From Neorhizobium alkalisoli (GTDB taxonomy: Bacteria; Pseudomonadota; Alphaproteobacteria; Rhizobiales; Rhizobiaceae), in contig NZ_VIWP01000007.1 of assembly GCF_007829835.1 (NCBI RefSeq), forward strand, positions 186,001 through 250,000: 64,000 nucleotides of DNA, in the 5' to 3' direction. Both the position numbers and the translations under genes were made by a program. Positions 37,262 to 46,510 of this stretch are shown piece by piece. How positions within the stretch are numbered: position 1 is the first letter of the stretch; each line of letters opens with the position of its first letter. Under the pieces are notes generated by a model that searched no databases, had not been told where the DNA came from, and saw only the letters and a program-made list of their open reading frames with translations.

Positions 37262-38148
37262 GGCTCTCCCAGATGCAGGCCGGGATCGATGCCCCAGACG
37301 AAAATGCCGGCCGCATCCGCCGCCTCGATCAGTTGCTTCTCCTCGAGCACCAGTGCCTTGCCGGCTTCGACCGCAACACCCGAAAGGCCTGCAGCGACGA
37401 CATTGGCGACGGTCGAGAGGCCGATCGTCGGCAGATCGGCACGCTCGTCCTGCTGAGGCTTGCAGAGCTTTACCAGCGCACCCTTGCGGCGGCTCGAAAT
37501 GCGGCCCTCAGCGCGCAGCTGCGCCACGCGCTGCAGCATGCCGTCCGTGCCCTCGACGCCTTCGAGCGCGACGACCCGCCCACCGACGCTGACAGCGCCC
37601 TGGCCGACATCTAGATCGCCAAGCGCCTTTGCGGCAGCCATTGCCTTTTCGATATCGCGGCGATCGTCGTCAGAGGGCGTATGACGGCCGAGCGCGCCGG
37701 TCGATGCCAGCAGGCCGGGCACGATTTCATGGGCGCCGACAACATGGCAGCCCATGGCCTCGATCAGCTTGATCACCATCTGCAGAACGGTGTCGTCACC
37801 GCCCGACAGGAGGGTGCGCACGACGGACGGCACTTTCAGAATGGTTCGGAAGGTCGGCTTGATCTCGCGCCATTCGGGACGCCTTGCGACGCCGCCGGAC
37901 ATGACGACCCGGCGGATGCCCTTGGTGCGAAATGTCTTTTCGATGGTCGCGAGGTCACCGACGCCGGCGGCAACGGTCTCGAAGCCGGCAAAGGCGTGAT
38001 CGGCCTCGTTGTTCAGGCGGACGATCAGAGGATCCTCGCCCGCAGCCTTTGCGGCCTCGGCAACATAGACCGGCAGAAAGCCCTTGCCCGCGATGATCGC
38101 CAGCCGGCCTTCCCGTATTTGACCGGGTGAGCCGGCGGTGGTCATCAT
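37258..38148 (-). CDS. lpxI: UDP-2,3-diacylglucosamine pyrophosphatase LpxI
   Basis: About 296 residues from the ATG at 38148, overlapping lpxA by 4 bp; an extension to 38229 would run deep into lpxA and is not protein-like. LAIIAGKGFLPVYVAEAA, VVMSGGVARRP, DDTVLQMVIKLIEAMG, GQGAVSVGGRVVALEGVEGTDGML and DLPTIGLSTVANV match LpxI (formerly DUF1009). It makes lipid X by a different attack than LpxH; alphaproteobacteria generally use LpxI. Located between lpxA and lpxB, as expected. Confidence 0.95.
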   Translation of the reverse strand: MMTTAGSPGQIREGRLAIIAGKGFLPVYVAEAAKAAGEDPLIVRLNNEADHAFAGFETVAAGVGDLATIEKTFRTKGIRRVVMSGGVARRPEWREIKPTFRTILKVPSVVRTLLSGGDDTVLQMVIKLIEAMGCHVVGAHEIVPGLLASTGALGRHTPSDDDRRDIEKAMAAAKALGDLDVGQGAVSVGGRVVALEGVEGTDGMLQRVAQLRAEGRISSRRKGALVKLCKPQQDERADLPTIGLSTVANVVAAGLSGVAVEAGKALVLEEKQLIEAADAAGIFVWGIDPGLHLGEP

Positions 38149-38960
38149 CCCTTCCTGCGGAAGGGCGAGGAAATGGCGCGATCGCTCTCGGTGCCGATGA
38201 AGTCGATGATCTCCATCGCTTCCGGGCAATCGAGGAATTCGTCACGAACCGCAATGGCGTTGGCGCGGACATTGCCCTCGCCTTCAAAGATCGCCTTGTA
38301 GGCACGGCGAACGATATGGATCGTTGCGCGCTCCATGCCGGCGCGGGTCATGCCGACGACGTTGAGCCCACCGAGCAGGCCCGGATTTCCGTTCAGCATG
38401 CCATAAGGAATGACGTCATAATTGACGGCGGAAAGGCCACCGACGAAGGCCTGACGGCCGATGCGCGTAAACTGGTGCACGGCGCAGCCGCCACCGAGAA
38501 TGACGCGATCCGCGACATGCACATGGCCGGCCAGCATCACGTTGTTGGACATGACGATGCCGCTGCCGAGCTGGCAATCATGGGCCACGTGGCAATTGGC
38601 GAGGAACAGGCAATTGTCGCCGACAACGGTCTTGCCGCCGCCACCGACCGTGCCGGTGTTCATCGTCACGCCTTCGCGCATCGTGCAGTTTTCACCGACG
38701 GTGAGCGTCGAATCCTCGCCGGCCTCGTGCAGGCTCTGCGAGACGCCGCCGATAACGGCCATCGGGAAAATACGGGATCCCTTGCCGATCACCGTGCGGC
38801 CGGAAACGACGGCATGCGACACGAGCTCGACATTGTCCTTCAGGACGACATGCGGGCCGACATGCGAGAAGGGTCCGACGACCACGTTCTCGCCGATCAC
38901 GGCGCCATCTTCAACGACCGCCAGCGGATGAATGCGGGCGCTGGCTGCAATCACGCTCAT
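38145..38960 (-). CDS. lpxA: UDP-N-acetylglucosamine acyltransferase
   Basis: 271 residues built of left-handed parallel beta-helix hexapeptides (IHPLAVVEDGAVIGENVVVGPFSHVGPHVVLKDNVEL), with the conserved catalytic-His segment CHVAHDCQLGSGIVMSNNVMLAGHV and a C-terminal helical domain. It adds 3-hydroxyacyl chains to UDP-GlcNAc, the first step of lipid A. Overlaps fabZ and lpxI by 4 bp each. Confidence 0.97.
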   Translation of the reverse strand: MSVIAASARIHPLAVVEDGAVIGENVVVGPFSHVGPHVVLKDNVELVSHAVVSGRTVIGKGSRIFPMAVIGGVSQSLHEAGEDSTLTVGENCTMREGVTMNTGTVGGGGKTVVGDNCLFLANCHVAHDCQLGSGIVMSNNVMLAGHVHVADRVILGGGCAVHQFTRIGRQAFVGGLSAVNYDVIPYGMLNGNPGLLGGLNVVGMTRAGMERATIHIVRRAYKAIFEGEGNVRANAIAVRDEFLDCPEAMEIIDFIGTESDRAISSPFRRKG

Positions 38961-39421
38961 TCGCCTTCCTTGCGCATCATAGCGCCGATATCGGCCTCGG
39001 CGACAAGGGTTCCGTCGACCATAGCGTCACAATGGAACTTCCAGATGCTGCCGCGCTGCTTCTGCTTGACGACGTGATATTCAACACGGTCGCCTGGCAC
39101 GACAGGCTTGCGGAAGCGCGCATTGTCGATCGTCATGAAATAGACGAGGTTGCCGCCCTCGCCCTGCTTACGCGCACAGATCGCACCGGCCGTCTGGGCC
39201 ATGCCTTCGACCAGAAGCACGCCCGGCATGATCGGACGGTCCGGGAAATGACCCGTGAAATGCGGCTCGTTGGCCGTGACGTTCTTGATGCCGATCGCCG
39301 AATTGTCACCATCGATATTGATGATCTTGTCGACGAGCAGGAAAGGATAACGATGCGGCAGAAGCTTCATGATTTCCTGAATGTCGGCCATACCGAGTTC
39401 CGGCTTGGTCTCATCAGTCAT
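38957..39421 (-). CDS. fabZ: 3-hydroxyacyl-ACP dehydratase FabZ
   Basis: 154 residues from the ATG at 39421 (MTDETKPELGMADIQEIM). Hot-dog fold with LLPHRYPFLLVDKI (catalytic His), EPHFTGHFPDRPIMPGVLLVEGMAQ (catalytic Glu) and a C-terminal KFHCDAMVDGTLVAEADIGAM. It dehydrates hydroxyacyl-ACP and competes with LpxA/LpxD for the same pool, which explains its place between them. The start overlaps lpxD by 8 bp. Confidence 0.96.
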   Translation of the reverse strand: MTDETKPELGMADIQEIMKLLPHRYPFLLVDKIINIDGDNSAIGIKNVTANEPHFTGHFPDRPIMPGVLLVEGMAQTAGAICARKQGEGGNLVYFMTIDNARFRKPVVPGDRVEYHVVKQKQRGSIWKFHCDAMVDGTLVAEADIGAMMRKEGE

Positions 39422-40478
39422 TTTTTTCTCCTCGGCGCTTCGCCCGCTCTTCAACACGCGACATGGTTTCTGCCATGTCCTTCAAAAAATCCTTCATCGG
39501 CCGGGCCGGAATGCCGCCATACCGCGCACCTGCCGGAATGCTGGCAACCACGCCGCTCATCGCGGCAATCTGGACGCCGTCGCCGATTTCGATATGTCCA
39601 TTAATGCCAGACGCGCCGCCAATCAACACGCCATCGCCAATTCTGGTCGAACCGGCAATGCCGGCGCCGCTGGCAATGCCGCAATGGCGGCCGATATGCA
39701 CGTTGTGGGCGATCTGGACCTGATTGTCGATCTTGGTGCCTTCGCCGATCACCGTATCGTCCATCGCGCCGCGATCGACGGTCGTATTGGCGCCGATCTC
39801 GACATTATCCTGAATGATGACACGGCCGATCTGAACGATTTTCAGCATGCCGCGCGGACCGGGCGCAAAACCGAAACCGTCCTGGCCGATGCGCGCACCG
39901 TTGTGGATGATGACATTGTTGCCGATCAGCGCCGCGACGATGCTGGCGCCGGGGGCAATCGAACAGTCGCGGCCGATCTTGACGTCGGCGCCGATCACGG
40001 AGCCTGCGCCGATCCGCGTGCCTGCACCGATCTCGGCCCTTGCACCGATAACGGCCATCGGCTCCACTTCGACGCCCGGCTCCAGCTTTGCCGTCGGATC
40101 GACGAAGGCCGCAGGCGAAATCATCTCGGTGGAGGACGTGACCGGAGACGGCCGCATCGCGATCGGATGAAGAAGCGCACCTGCCCTTGCAAAAGCAGCG
40201 TGCGGCGCCTTGGTCAGAAGCACGGGGATATGCGACGGAATGATATCGCGCAAAGCCGGATCGCAAAGGATCGCCGATGCCTTGCAGGTTGCGAGTTCAC
40301 CGCGGTTACGGCGCGAGAGGATATAGCAGATATCGCCCTCGGCGGCGCGGGAAACGGGCGCAACGGAGCGTACCAGCTTGCCGCCGGCACCCTCTTCCAA
40401 CAGTTCTGCCCCAAGATGGGCAGCCAGCTCGCGCAGGCTTATCCCATCATGGGGTGGAAAAAATTCGTTATGGTTCAT
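39414..40478 (-). CDS. lpxD: UDP-3-O-acylglucosamine N-acyltransferase
   Basis: 354 residues. An N-terminal uridine-binding domain (about 1-110) precedes a beta-helix of hexapeptide repeats (VGPFSHIG-type, e.g. IGAGTRIGAGSVIGADVKIGRDC) with the catalytic IAHNVHIGRHCGIASGAGIAGSTRIGDGVLIGG. It adds the N-linked hydroxyacyl chain in lipid A synthesis. Directly downstream of bamA, with a strong hairpin in the 51-bp gap. Confidence 0.97.
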   Translation of the reverse strand: MNHNEFFPPHDGISLRELAAHLGAELLEEGAGGKLVRSVAPVSRAAEGDICYILSRRNRGELATCKASAILCDPALRDIIPSHIPVLLTKAPHAAFARAGALLHPIAMRPSPVTSSTEMISPAAFVDPTAKLEPGVEVEPMAVIGARAEIGAGTRIGAGSVIGADVKIGRDCSIAPGASIVAALIGNNVIIHNGARIGQDGFGFAPGPRGMLKIVQIGRVIIQDNVEIGANTTVDRGAMDDTVIGEGTKIDNQVQIAHNVHIGRHCGIASGAGIAGSTRIGDGVLIGGASGINGHIEIGDGVQIAAMSGVVASIPAGARYGGIPARPMKDFLKDMAETMSRVEERAKRRGEKND

Positions 40479-40500
40479 AAAACCGTAGCTCCAGGCCAGT

Positions 40501-40526
40501 TTTCCGGTCGGTCACCCGACCGGAAA
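40501..40526 (-). terminator. perfect hairpin between bamA and lpxD
   Basis: TTTCCGGTCGG (40501-40511) and CCGACCGGAAA (40516-40526) form an 11-bp stem with a 4-nt loop right after the bamA stop. On the minus strand the 3' arm ends in AAAA rather than a U tract but starts with TTTCC, so it could be a partial terminator, processing site or 3'-end stabiliser that sets bamA and lpx levels apart. Confidence 0.5.
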
Positions 40527-40529
40527 CAA

Positions 40530-42893
40530 TCAGAACTGGTTGGCCATGCTGAAGCGGAACTGCTGCTTCTTGTCGAAGTCTTCCTTGACGACCGGCTCGG
40601 CGTAATCGACGCGCAGGTTGCCGAAGGGCGAAGCCCACATGACGCCGACGCCGACCGAAGCGCGCCAGGACATGCCGGTGCCTTCGATAGAGTCGCCATG
40701 GGTCAGAGCATCGTTGCCGAAGAGCGTACCGGCATCGGCGAAGACTGCGGCGCGCAGGCCGATATCTTCCGGAATGCCCGGCATCGGCATCGACATTTCA
40801 GCCGAGACGTTGAAATAGGTCGTGCCACCCAGCGAGTCGCTGTGATCGCGGGTACGCGGACCGATACCATCGTTCTCGAAGCCGCGAACCTGACGGCCAC
40901 CGAACGTGAACTGGTCGAAGACGTTCAGGTTGTCGTTGGTCGCAAAGACGTGGCCGGCGCCGACAGCCAGCTGACCGATAAGGTCGGCTTCGGTCGACAG
41001 AAGCTGGAAGTAACGGGCGCGGCCGGTGATCTTGTAGAAATCACTGTCGCCACCGAGACCGGCAAACTCATGCGTGAACGAGGCATAGATGCCTTCGCGC
41101 GGCAGGGTCTGGCTGTCGAGCGTGTTGTAGGTGAGCGTCTGGGAGACAGACGACTGCACGTACTTGCCGTGGTCGATCAGCGCATCATAGGTGTTGGAAA
41201 CGTTGTCGTCGGCGGTGAACGGAATGCCGTCGTCGCCGAAGGCACCGTCTTCCGAGTACTTGATTTCCTTGTAGGTGTAGCGGAACGTCGTTGCCAGATC
41301 TTCGGTGATCGGCGCCGTGACGCGCAGCGTTACGCCCTGTTCGGAATAGTCATAGTCGTCGTTGGACGAGGTCTGGCTCTTGAACAGGTCGAAGCCGGCC
41401 GCAAGGCGGTAGCCGAGGAAGTAAGGCTCGGTGAACGAGACGTTGTAGGTACGCGAATTGTTCAGACCGCCACCGGCTGCAACGCGGATGTACTGGCCGC
41501 GACCGAGGAAGTTCTTTTCTTCGACGGATGCTTCGAGCAGGAAGCCGTCGCCGCCAGCGGCGTAACCGGCACCGATACCGAACGAACCGGTCGACTGATC
41601 TTCGACATCGACAACCACGACGACGCGGTCAGGAGCGCTGCCCTGTGCGGTCGAGATATTGACCGAGGTGAAGTAGCCGAGCGCTTCGAGGCGCTTCTTG
41701 GCGCGAGCAACCATGGACTGGTTGAACGCATCGCCTTCGGAGAAGTCGAATTCGCGACGGATGACGTAGTCACGCGTGCGGGTGTTGCCGCGGATCTCGA
41801 TACGCTCGACATAGGCGCGCTCGCCCTGGTCGACCATGTAGGAGACGCCGATCGTGTGGTTTTCGAAATTACGGTCGCCACGCGGGGTAACGCGGGCAAA
41901 CGGATAACCGGCCGACGCGACGCGCTTGGAGATCGCATCCATTGTCTTCTGGATCTGGCGGGCGTCATAGACAGCACCCGACTTGGTCTCGACCAGACCC
42001 TGGAGGTCTTCGCTGGTGACGCCGGAAACCGTCGATTCGACGTTGATATTGCCGTAGTCGTAACGAGCGCCTTCTTCGATCGTGAAGGTGATGTTGTACT
42101 CGTTGGTCGATTCGTCGAGAACCGCCTGCGAGGATACGACGCGGAAGTCCGGGTAGCCGTGATTGTAATAGAACTGGCGCAGCGCATCTTCGTCGGCGCG
42201 CAGCTTGTCTTCGCTATAGACGTCCTTGCGAGTCAGGAACGAGAGCGGGCCGGTTTCCTTGGTGATGATCGTCGACTTCAGACGACCGTCGCCATAGGCG
42301 TTGTTACCGACAAACGTAATGTTGGCGATCTTGGTGCGGTCACCTTCGTTGACGACGAAAGCGAGGTTGACGCGACCCTGACCGACGGGAGCGGTCTGAG
42401 TGGTCACCTGAACGTCGCTACGGCCGATCGCCTTGTAGGCATCCTTGATGCGCTCGATATCGGCATTGACCATGGACTGGTTATACGGGCCGAGCGGCTG
42501 GGTCTGAACGACGGCCTGAAGCTTGTCGTCCTTGATCTTGCGGTTGCCGTTGAACACGACCTGGTTGATCAGCTGATTTTCGCTGACCGTGACAACCAGG
42601 GTGCTGCCGGAAACGTTGATCTTCACATCCGAGAAATAGCCCGTGGAATACAGGCGCTTTACGGATTCATCGATATCGGTGTTCGAAAACGAGACCCCGG
42701 GACGGATCGTCAGGTTGGAACGAACAGCTTCCTCACCAGCGCGCTGGGCCCCGTGGACCTGCACGCTGCGGATGACCGCAGCCTCGGCAGCAGGGGCCGA
42801 AGCCAGCACCAGTACACCTGCGCCCGACGCGACAACACTAGCAGACAGCGCAACCGCCGACACTGCGTTCAAGAACTTTGAACCAGCCTTCAT
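40530..42893 (-). CDS. bamA: outer-membrane protein assembly factor BamA
   Basis: 787 residues from the ATG at 42893. A signal peptide (KFLNAVSAVALSASVVASGAGVLVLASAPAAEA) leads into five POTRA domains (first IRSVQVHGAQRAG, last VERIEIRGNTRTRDYVIRREFDFSEGDAFN) and a C-terminal 16-strand barrel with the VRGF motif in GGRQVRGFENDGIGPR and a terminal phenylalanine (FRFSMANQF), the BAM recognition signal. It inserts beta-barrel proteins in the outer membrane. It lies between rseP and lpxD; no skp/ompH gene is between them. Confidence 0.97.
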   Translation of the reverse strand: MKAGSKFLNAVSAVALSASVVASGAGVLVLASAPAAEAAVIRSVQVHGAQRAGEEAVRSNLTIRPGVSFSNTDIDESVKRLYSTGYFSDVKINVSGSTLVVTVSENQLINQVVFNGNRKIKDDKLQAVVQTQPLGPYNQSMVNADIERIKDAYKAIGRSDVQVTTQTAPVGQGRVNLAFVVNEGDRTKIANITFVGNNAYGDGRLKSTIITKETGPLSFLTRKDVYSEDKLRADEDALRQFYYNHGYPDFRVVSSQAVLDESTNEYNITFTIEEGARYDYGNINVESTVSGVTSEDLQGLVETKSGAVYDARQIQKTMDAISKRVASAGYPFARVTPRGDRNFENHTIGVSYMVDQGERAYVERIEIRGNTRTRDYVIRREFDFSEGDAFNQSMVARAKKRLEALGYFTSVNISTAQGSAPDRVVVVVDVEDQSTGSFGIGAGYAAGGDGFLLEASVEEKNFLGRGQYIRVAAGGGLNNSRTYNVSFTEPYFLGYRLAAGFDLFKSQTSSNDDYDYSEQGVTLRVTAPITEDLATTFRYTYKEIKYSEDGAFGDDGIPFTADDNVSNTYDALIDHGKYVQSSVSQTLTYNTLDSQTLPREGIYASFTHEFAGLGGDSDFYKITGRARYFQLLSTEADLIGQLAVGAGHVFATNDNLNVFDQFTFGGRQVRGFENDGIGPRTRDHSDSLGGTTYFNVSAEMSMPMPGIPEDIGLRAAVFADAGTLFGNDALTHGDSIEGTGMSWRASVGVGVMWASPFGNLRVDYAEPVVKEDFDKKQQFRFSMANQF

Positions 42894-43089
42894 TTTCAAT
42901 TCTTACCTTTTCCCGTTGTCCCTCAGCGGGTAAGCCCCGACTCCGGCCACGTGTGTCGTTTTACCTTCTTTTGCCCTACAAGCAAGGTATCGCGTTAATT
43001 TCTGTTTACTTCCTTTTGAGGCGTGTCTCAATCGCCACGCAACAATCCAAACATGGTGAATAAACAGTTATTTCAAGCCTCTCTCGGCG

Positions 43090-44211
43090 TTAACCGATAA
43101 GGTTACTGATGTCGTTGAACGTGGCGAAAACCATCAGGCTGAGAACCATTGCAAGACCGATCCGAAATGCGATCTCCTGCGCCCCACTCCCCAACGGCTT
43201 CCCACGAACCGCTTCAATCGCATAGAATACAAGATGGCCGCCGTCCAGTACCGGAACCGGCATCAGGTTCAACAAACCAATGGAAACCGACAGGACAGCT
43301 GCCAGTTGAATGACGGCTGCGAAGCCGAGGCTTGCCATCTGGCCGGATGCCTGGGCAACGCGCACGGGGCCGCCGAGCTGGTCTGCCTTCATGCGGCCGG
43401 TCACGAGGTTGCCGATATAACGGAAGGTACCGGTGATGATATTACCGGTTTCCTTGACGCCCTCACCGACCGCCTGAAGCGGCGTAAAGGTCTCGACGCG
43501 GAAATTGCCACGCTGCTCGTTGGTGACGATGCCGATCAGGCCGAGTTCGACCTTGTTGCCGAACTGGTCGGTGATCTCGCTGCGCTTCGGCACCATCGGC
43601 AGATCGAGGTCCTTGCCGTCGCGTTCGACGGTCACGACGATCGGCGTTTCCGGCCGGACGCTGACATAACGGCGCACGTCATCGAAGGTTTTCACGCGGC
43701 TGCCGTCGAGCGCAACCAGGCGGTCACCGGGTATGACGCCGGCGGCTGCGGCAGCACTATCCGGGCGCACTTCGGCGACCACCGGATCGGCGATCACTTT
43801 TCCGTAAACCGTGAAAAGAACTGCGAAAATGGCGATTGCGAGAATGAAGTTGGCGATAGGACCGGCAGCAACCGTGGCCGCACGTTTCCACAGTTTTGCG
43901 CCGGCAAGCGTCGTCGCCTTCTCCGCCTCGCTCATATGGGCGACGCTGTCGGCGTCGGGCATGCTCGCCGCATCCTCGTCACCGTAGAACTTAACGTAAC
44001 CACCGAGCGGGATCGCGGAAATCTTCCAGCGCGTTCCATGACTGTCGGTAAAGCCGACGAGCTGGGGGCCAAACCCGAGCGAAAAGGCAGTCACCCGGAT
44101 CCCGCACCACCTTCCGATCAGATAATGGCCCATCTCATGCACGAATACGAGCAGAGACAGGACGAGGATGAAGGGAATGATATATCCGGTGAAAAACCCT
44201 AGGATCGCCAT
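43090..44211 (-). CDS. rseP: site-2 zinc metalloprotease RseP
   Basis: 373 residues. The zinc site HEMGH (25-29) lies in the first membrane helix, one PDZ domain (about 125-200: VVAEVRPDSAAAAAGVIPGDRLVALDG) in the periplasm, and the second active-site motif LLNLMPVPVLDGGHL near 315. It cleaves transmembrane anti-sigma factors and remnant signal peptides. E. coli RseP has two PDZ domains; only one is evident here. It follows cdsA by 48 bp. Confidence 0.94.
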   Translation of the reverse strand: MAILGFFTGYIIPFILVLSLLVFVHEMGHYLIGRWCGIRVTAFSLGFGPQLVGFTDSHGTRWKISAIPLGGYVKFYGDEDAASMPDADSVAHMSEAEKATTLAGAKLWKRAATVAAGPIANFILAIAIFAVLFTVYGKVIADPVVAEVRPDSAAAAAGVIPGDRLVALDGSRVKTFDDVRRYVSVRPETPIVVTVERDGKDLDLPMVPKRSEITDQFGNKVELGLIGIVTNEQRGNFRVETFTPLQAVGEGVKETGNIITGTFRYIGNLVTGRMKADQLGGPVRVAQASGQMASLGFAAVIQLAAVLSVSIGLLNLMPVPVLDGGHLVFYAIEAVRGKPLGSGAQEIAFRIGLAMVLSLMVFATFNDISNLIG

Positions 44212-44259
44212 CTAACTTTCCGGTTCGACTTTGCCATTGGCCCAAAGGACCATCTCAGT

Positions 44260-45093
44260 TCAGAGGCCGAAAAGATAGGCGGCCACGCTTGCGTCAAGAT
44301 GGCTTGTCGAGGCCGCATGCGCAAGGGTCAGAAGAAACGCCGCGAAACAGGCGAAAACGAGGCCATCGACACGGTCCATGACGCCGCCATGGCCGGGGAT
44401 GAGATGGCTCGAATCCTTGACGCCGAAACGCCGTTTGATGAAGGATTCGAACAGGTCGCCGGTCTGGCTCGATACCGACAGGATGAGCGCGATGAAAGCC
44501 GTCCAGATCGACAGGTCGGAAAACACCGCCATGCTGAGCGCAAGGCCCGCGATCACGGCGGAAACCGTGCCGCCAATGGCGCCGGACCATGTCTTGCCGG
44601 GAGAGATGCGCGGCGCAAGCTTCGGGCCACCGATCGCACGGCCGACAAAATAGGCCAGGATGTCGGTTGCCCAGACGACCGCGAAGATGAAAAGCATGGC
44701 CACGAGGCCAGCCTGATTGTCGCCACGGATGGCGGCGAGCGATATGGCGCTCAGACCGGCGTAGACGATCCCGCCCGGCAACCACCAGCTGCCGCGGCCG
44801 ATCGCTGTGAACAATACCGCCGTCAGCGCACCACCGCAGAGCAGCGGCACGGACATGTCGCTGTCGCCGAAAACGAGATCGGCTGCGATCAGCACGATGA
44901 TCGCCCAGGCGAAGGCATTGCCTTTCGGATGGGTTTCCGCAAGCCGGGTCATGGTCGACCATTCGTAATAGACGAGCAGGCCGATGATCGCCGCAACGAT
45001 CTGGAACGCCATGCCGCCCATCCAGGTGGCGGTCAGGACGACTGCCGCAAGCACGATGGCGGAGATAATGCGGAGCCTGAGTTCCCTGCTCAT
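44260..45093 (-). CDS. cdsA: phosphatidate cytidylyltransferase
   Basis: 277 residues, about eight membrane segments and the family signature SQTGDLFESFIKRRFGVKDSSHLIPGHGGVMDRVD with its acidic metal ligands. It forms CDP-diacylglycerol, the precursor of all phospholipids. Its ATG overlaps the uppS stop by one base (TGATG), so the two are coupled. Confidence 0.96.
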   Translation of the reverse strand: MSRELRLRIISAIVLAAVVLTATWMGGMAFQIVAAIIGLLVYYEWSTMTRLAETHPKGNAFAWAIIVLIAADLVFGDSDMSVPLLCGGALTAVLFTAIGRGSWWLPGGIVYAGLSAISLAAIRGDNQAGLVAMLFIFAVVWATDILAYFVGRAIGGPKLAPRISPGKTWSGAIGGTVSAVIAGLALSMAVFSDLSIWTAFIALILSVSSQTGDLFESFIKRRFGVKDSSHLIPGHGGVMDRVDGLVFACFAAFLLTLAHAASTSHLDASVAAYLFGL

Positions 45094-45851
45094 CAGCCGA
45101 CGACCGCCGTCGTCGGATTGTTCGTCAGCCCGCCGAAGCGGCGGTCGCGCGAGGCGAAGACCTTGAGGGCATCGAAGAACAGATTGCGGTCGAAATCCGG
45201 CCAGTAGTCCGGAATGAACAGCAGTTCGCTATAGGCGGCCTGCCAAAGAAGGAAGTTCGACAGACGCTCCTCACCGCTGGTGCGGATGATCAGGTCCGGA
45301 TCCGGGATATCGGCCGTGTCGAGACGGCTGGAAATCATTCCGGCATTGATCTCGTCCGGCTGCACGAAACCGGCCTGCACATCGACGGCAAGCTTCTTCA
45401 CGGCGCGGACGATCTCGTCACGCGAACCGTAATTGAAGGCGATCACCAGTGTCAGCGCGGTGTTGTCGCGGGTCGTTTCCTCCGCCTCCAGAAGAAGCGG
45501 CAGGATATCGCCCTTCAGGCCCTCACGATCACCGATCACGCGGATGCGGACGTTTTCGCGGTGCAGTTCGGCAAGGTCGCGGCGGATGAAGCGGCGCAGG
45601 AGGCCGAGAAGGTCGTTGACCTCGGTCTCCGGCCGGCTCCAGTTCTCCGACGAAAAGGCAAACAGCGTCAGGTATTCGACGCCGGCATCGCCGGCCGCCC
45701 TCACCGTCTCGCGGACGGCTTCGACGCCCTTGCTGTGGCCAAGTGTCCGGGGAAGCCCGCGCTTGTTAGCCCAGCGTCCGTTGCCATCCATGATGATCGC
45801 AACGTGCCGGGGGATGATCGCTAGATCGGGCTTCGCCATATTCGATGTCAT
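45093..45851 (-). CDS. uppS: undecaprenyl diphosphate synthase
   Basis: 252 residues. HVAIIMDGNGRWANKRGLPRTLGHSKG (substrate Asp and P-loop-like region), YLTLFAFSSENWSRP, IAFNYGSRDEIV and DLIIRTSGEERLSNFLLWQAAYSELLF are the cis-prenyltransferase motifs. It makes the C55 lipid carrier for peptidoglycan and polysaccharides from the isoprenoids fed by IspDF. The ATG at 45839 is an alternative start; the ribosome site AGAGGA abuts the first ATG. Confidence 0.96.
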   Translation of the reverse strand: MTSNMAKPDLAIIPRHVAIIMDGNGRWANKRGLPRTLGHSKGVEAVRETVRAAGDAGVEYLTLFAFSSENWSRPETEVNDLLGLLRRFIRRDLAELHRENVRIRVIGDREGLKGDILPLLLEAEETTRDNTALTLVIAFNYGSRDEIVRAVKKLAVDVQAGFVQPDEINAGMISSRLDTADIPDPDLIIRTSGEERLSNFLLWQAAYSELLFIPDYWPDFDRNLFFDALKVFASRDRRFGGLTNNPTTAVVG

Positions 45852-45910
45852 TCCTCTCGCAACCGCATATGTGACGGTGCAGCGGCAATCCCACGGGATT
45901 GCGGCGCAGG

Positions 45911-46468
45911 TTAGACCTGCATGATTTCCTTTTCCTTGTCCGCAAGCAAGCGGTCCACTTCGGAAATTGTGTCGTCGGTCATCTTCTGCACTTTTTCCGA
46001 TTGGGCACGGCTGTCGTCCTGGCCGATCGTGCCATCCTTCTCGGCCTTCTTCAGTGCATCCATGCCGTCGCGGCGCACGTGGCGGGCTGCGACCTTTGCC
46101 TTTTCGGCATAGTCATGGGCGATCTTGACCAGCGACTTGCGGCGCTCTTCGTTGAGGTCCGGCAGCGGAATGCGCAGGTTCTGGCCGTCAACGATCGGGT
46201 TCAGGCCGAGATTCGATTCGCGGATGGCGCGATCGACGGCGCCGACCATCGACTTGTCCCAGATCGAGACGCCGAGCATGCGCGGTTCGGGCACGGTGAT
46301 GTTGGCAACCTGGTTCAGCGGCACGCGCGAACCATAGGCGTCGACCGTGACCGGATCGAGAATGTTCGCCGAGGCGCGGCCGGTGCGCAGCGACGCGATA
46401 TCGCTCTTGAAGGCGTTGATGGCGCCGTCCATGCGGCGCTTGATGTCGTTAAGGTCGATTCCAGGCAT
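45911..46468 (-). CDS. frr: ribosome recycling factor
   Basis: 185 residues. LRTGRASANILDPVTVDAYGSRVPLNQVANITVPEPR and IREIPLPDLNEERRK-type sequence (RIPLPDLNEERRKSLVKIAHDYAEKAKVAARHVRRDG) define RRF, a coiled three-helix bundle with a beta domain. With EF-G it splits the post-termination ribosome. It follows pyrH by 42 bp. Confidence 0.98.
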   Translation of the reverse strand: MPGIDLNDIKRRMDGAINAFKSDIASLRTGRASANILDPVTVDAYGSRVPLNQVANITVPEPRMLGVSIWDKSMVGAVDRAIRESNLGLNPIVDGQNLRIPLPDLNEERRKSLVKIAHDYAEKAKVAARHVRRDGMDALKKAEKDGTIGQDDSRAQSEKVQKMTDDTISEVDRLLADKEKEIMQV

Positions 46469-46510
46469 ATCCGGTGTACTCCCGTATTGTTATTGGCGGA
46501 GAACCGCGCG

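Noticed and set aside
37258..38229. Longer lpxI start at 38229
   Set aside because: The extra 27 residues are read inside lpxA in another frame and are rich in Arg/His without family likeness; the start at 38148 gives the usual 4-bp overlap.
39381..42881. Very long open frame opposite lpxD and bamA
   Set aside because: It is antisense to two unmistakable genes; high GC and codon bias create long open antisense frames. The predicted protein is rich in Arg/Asp/Val with no domain.
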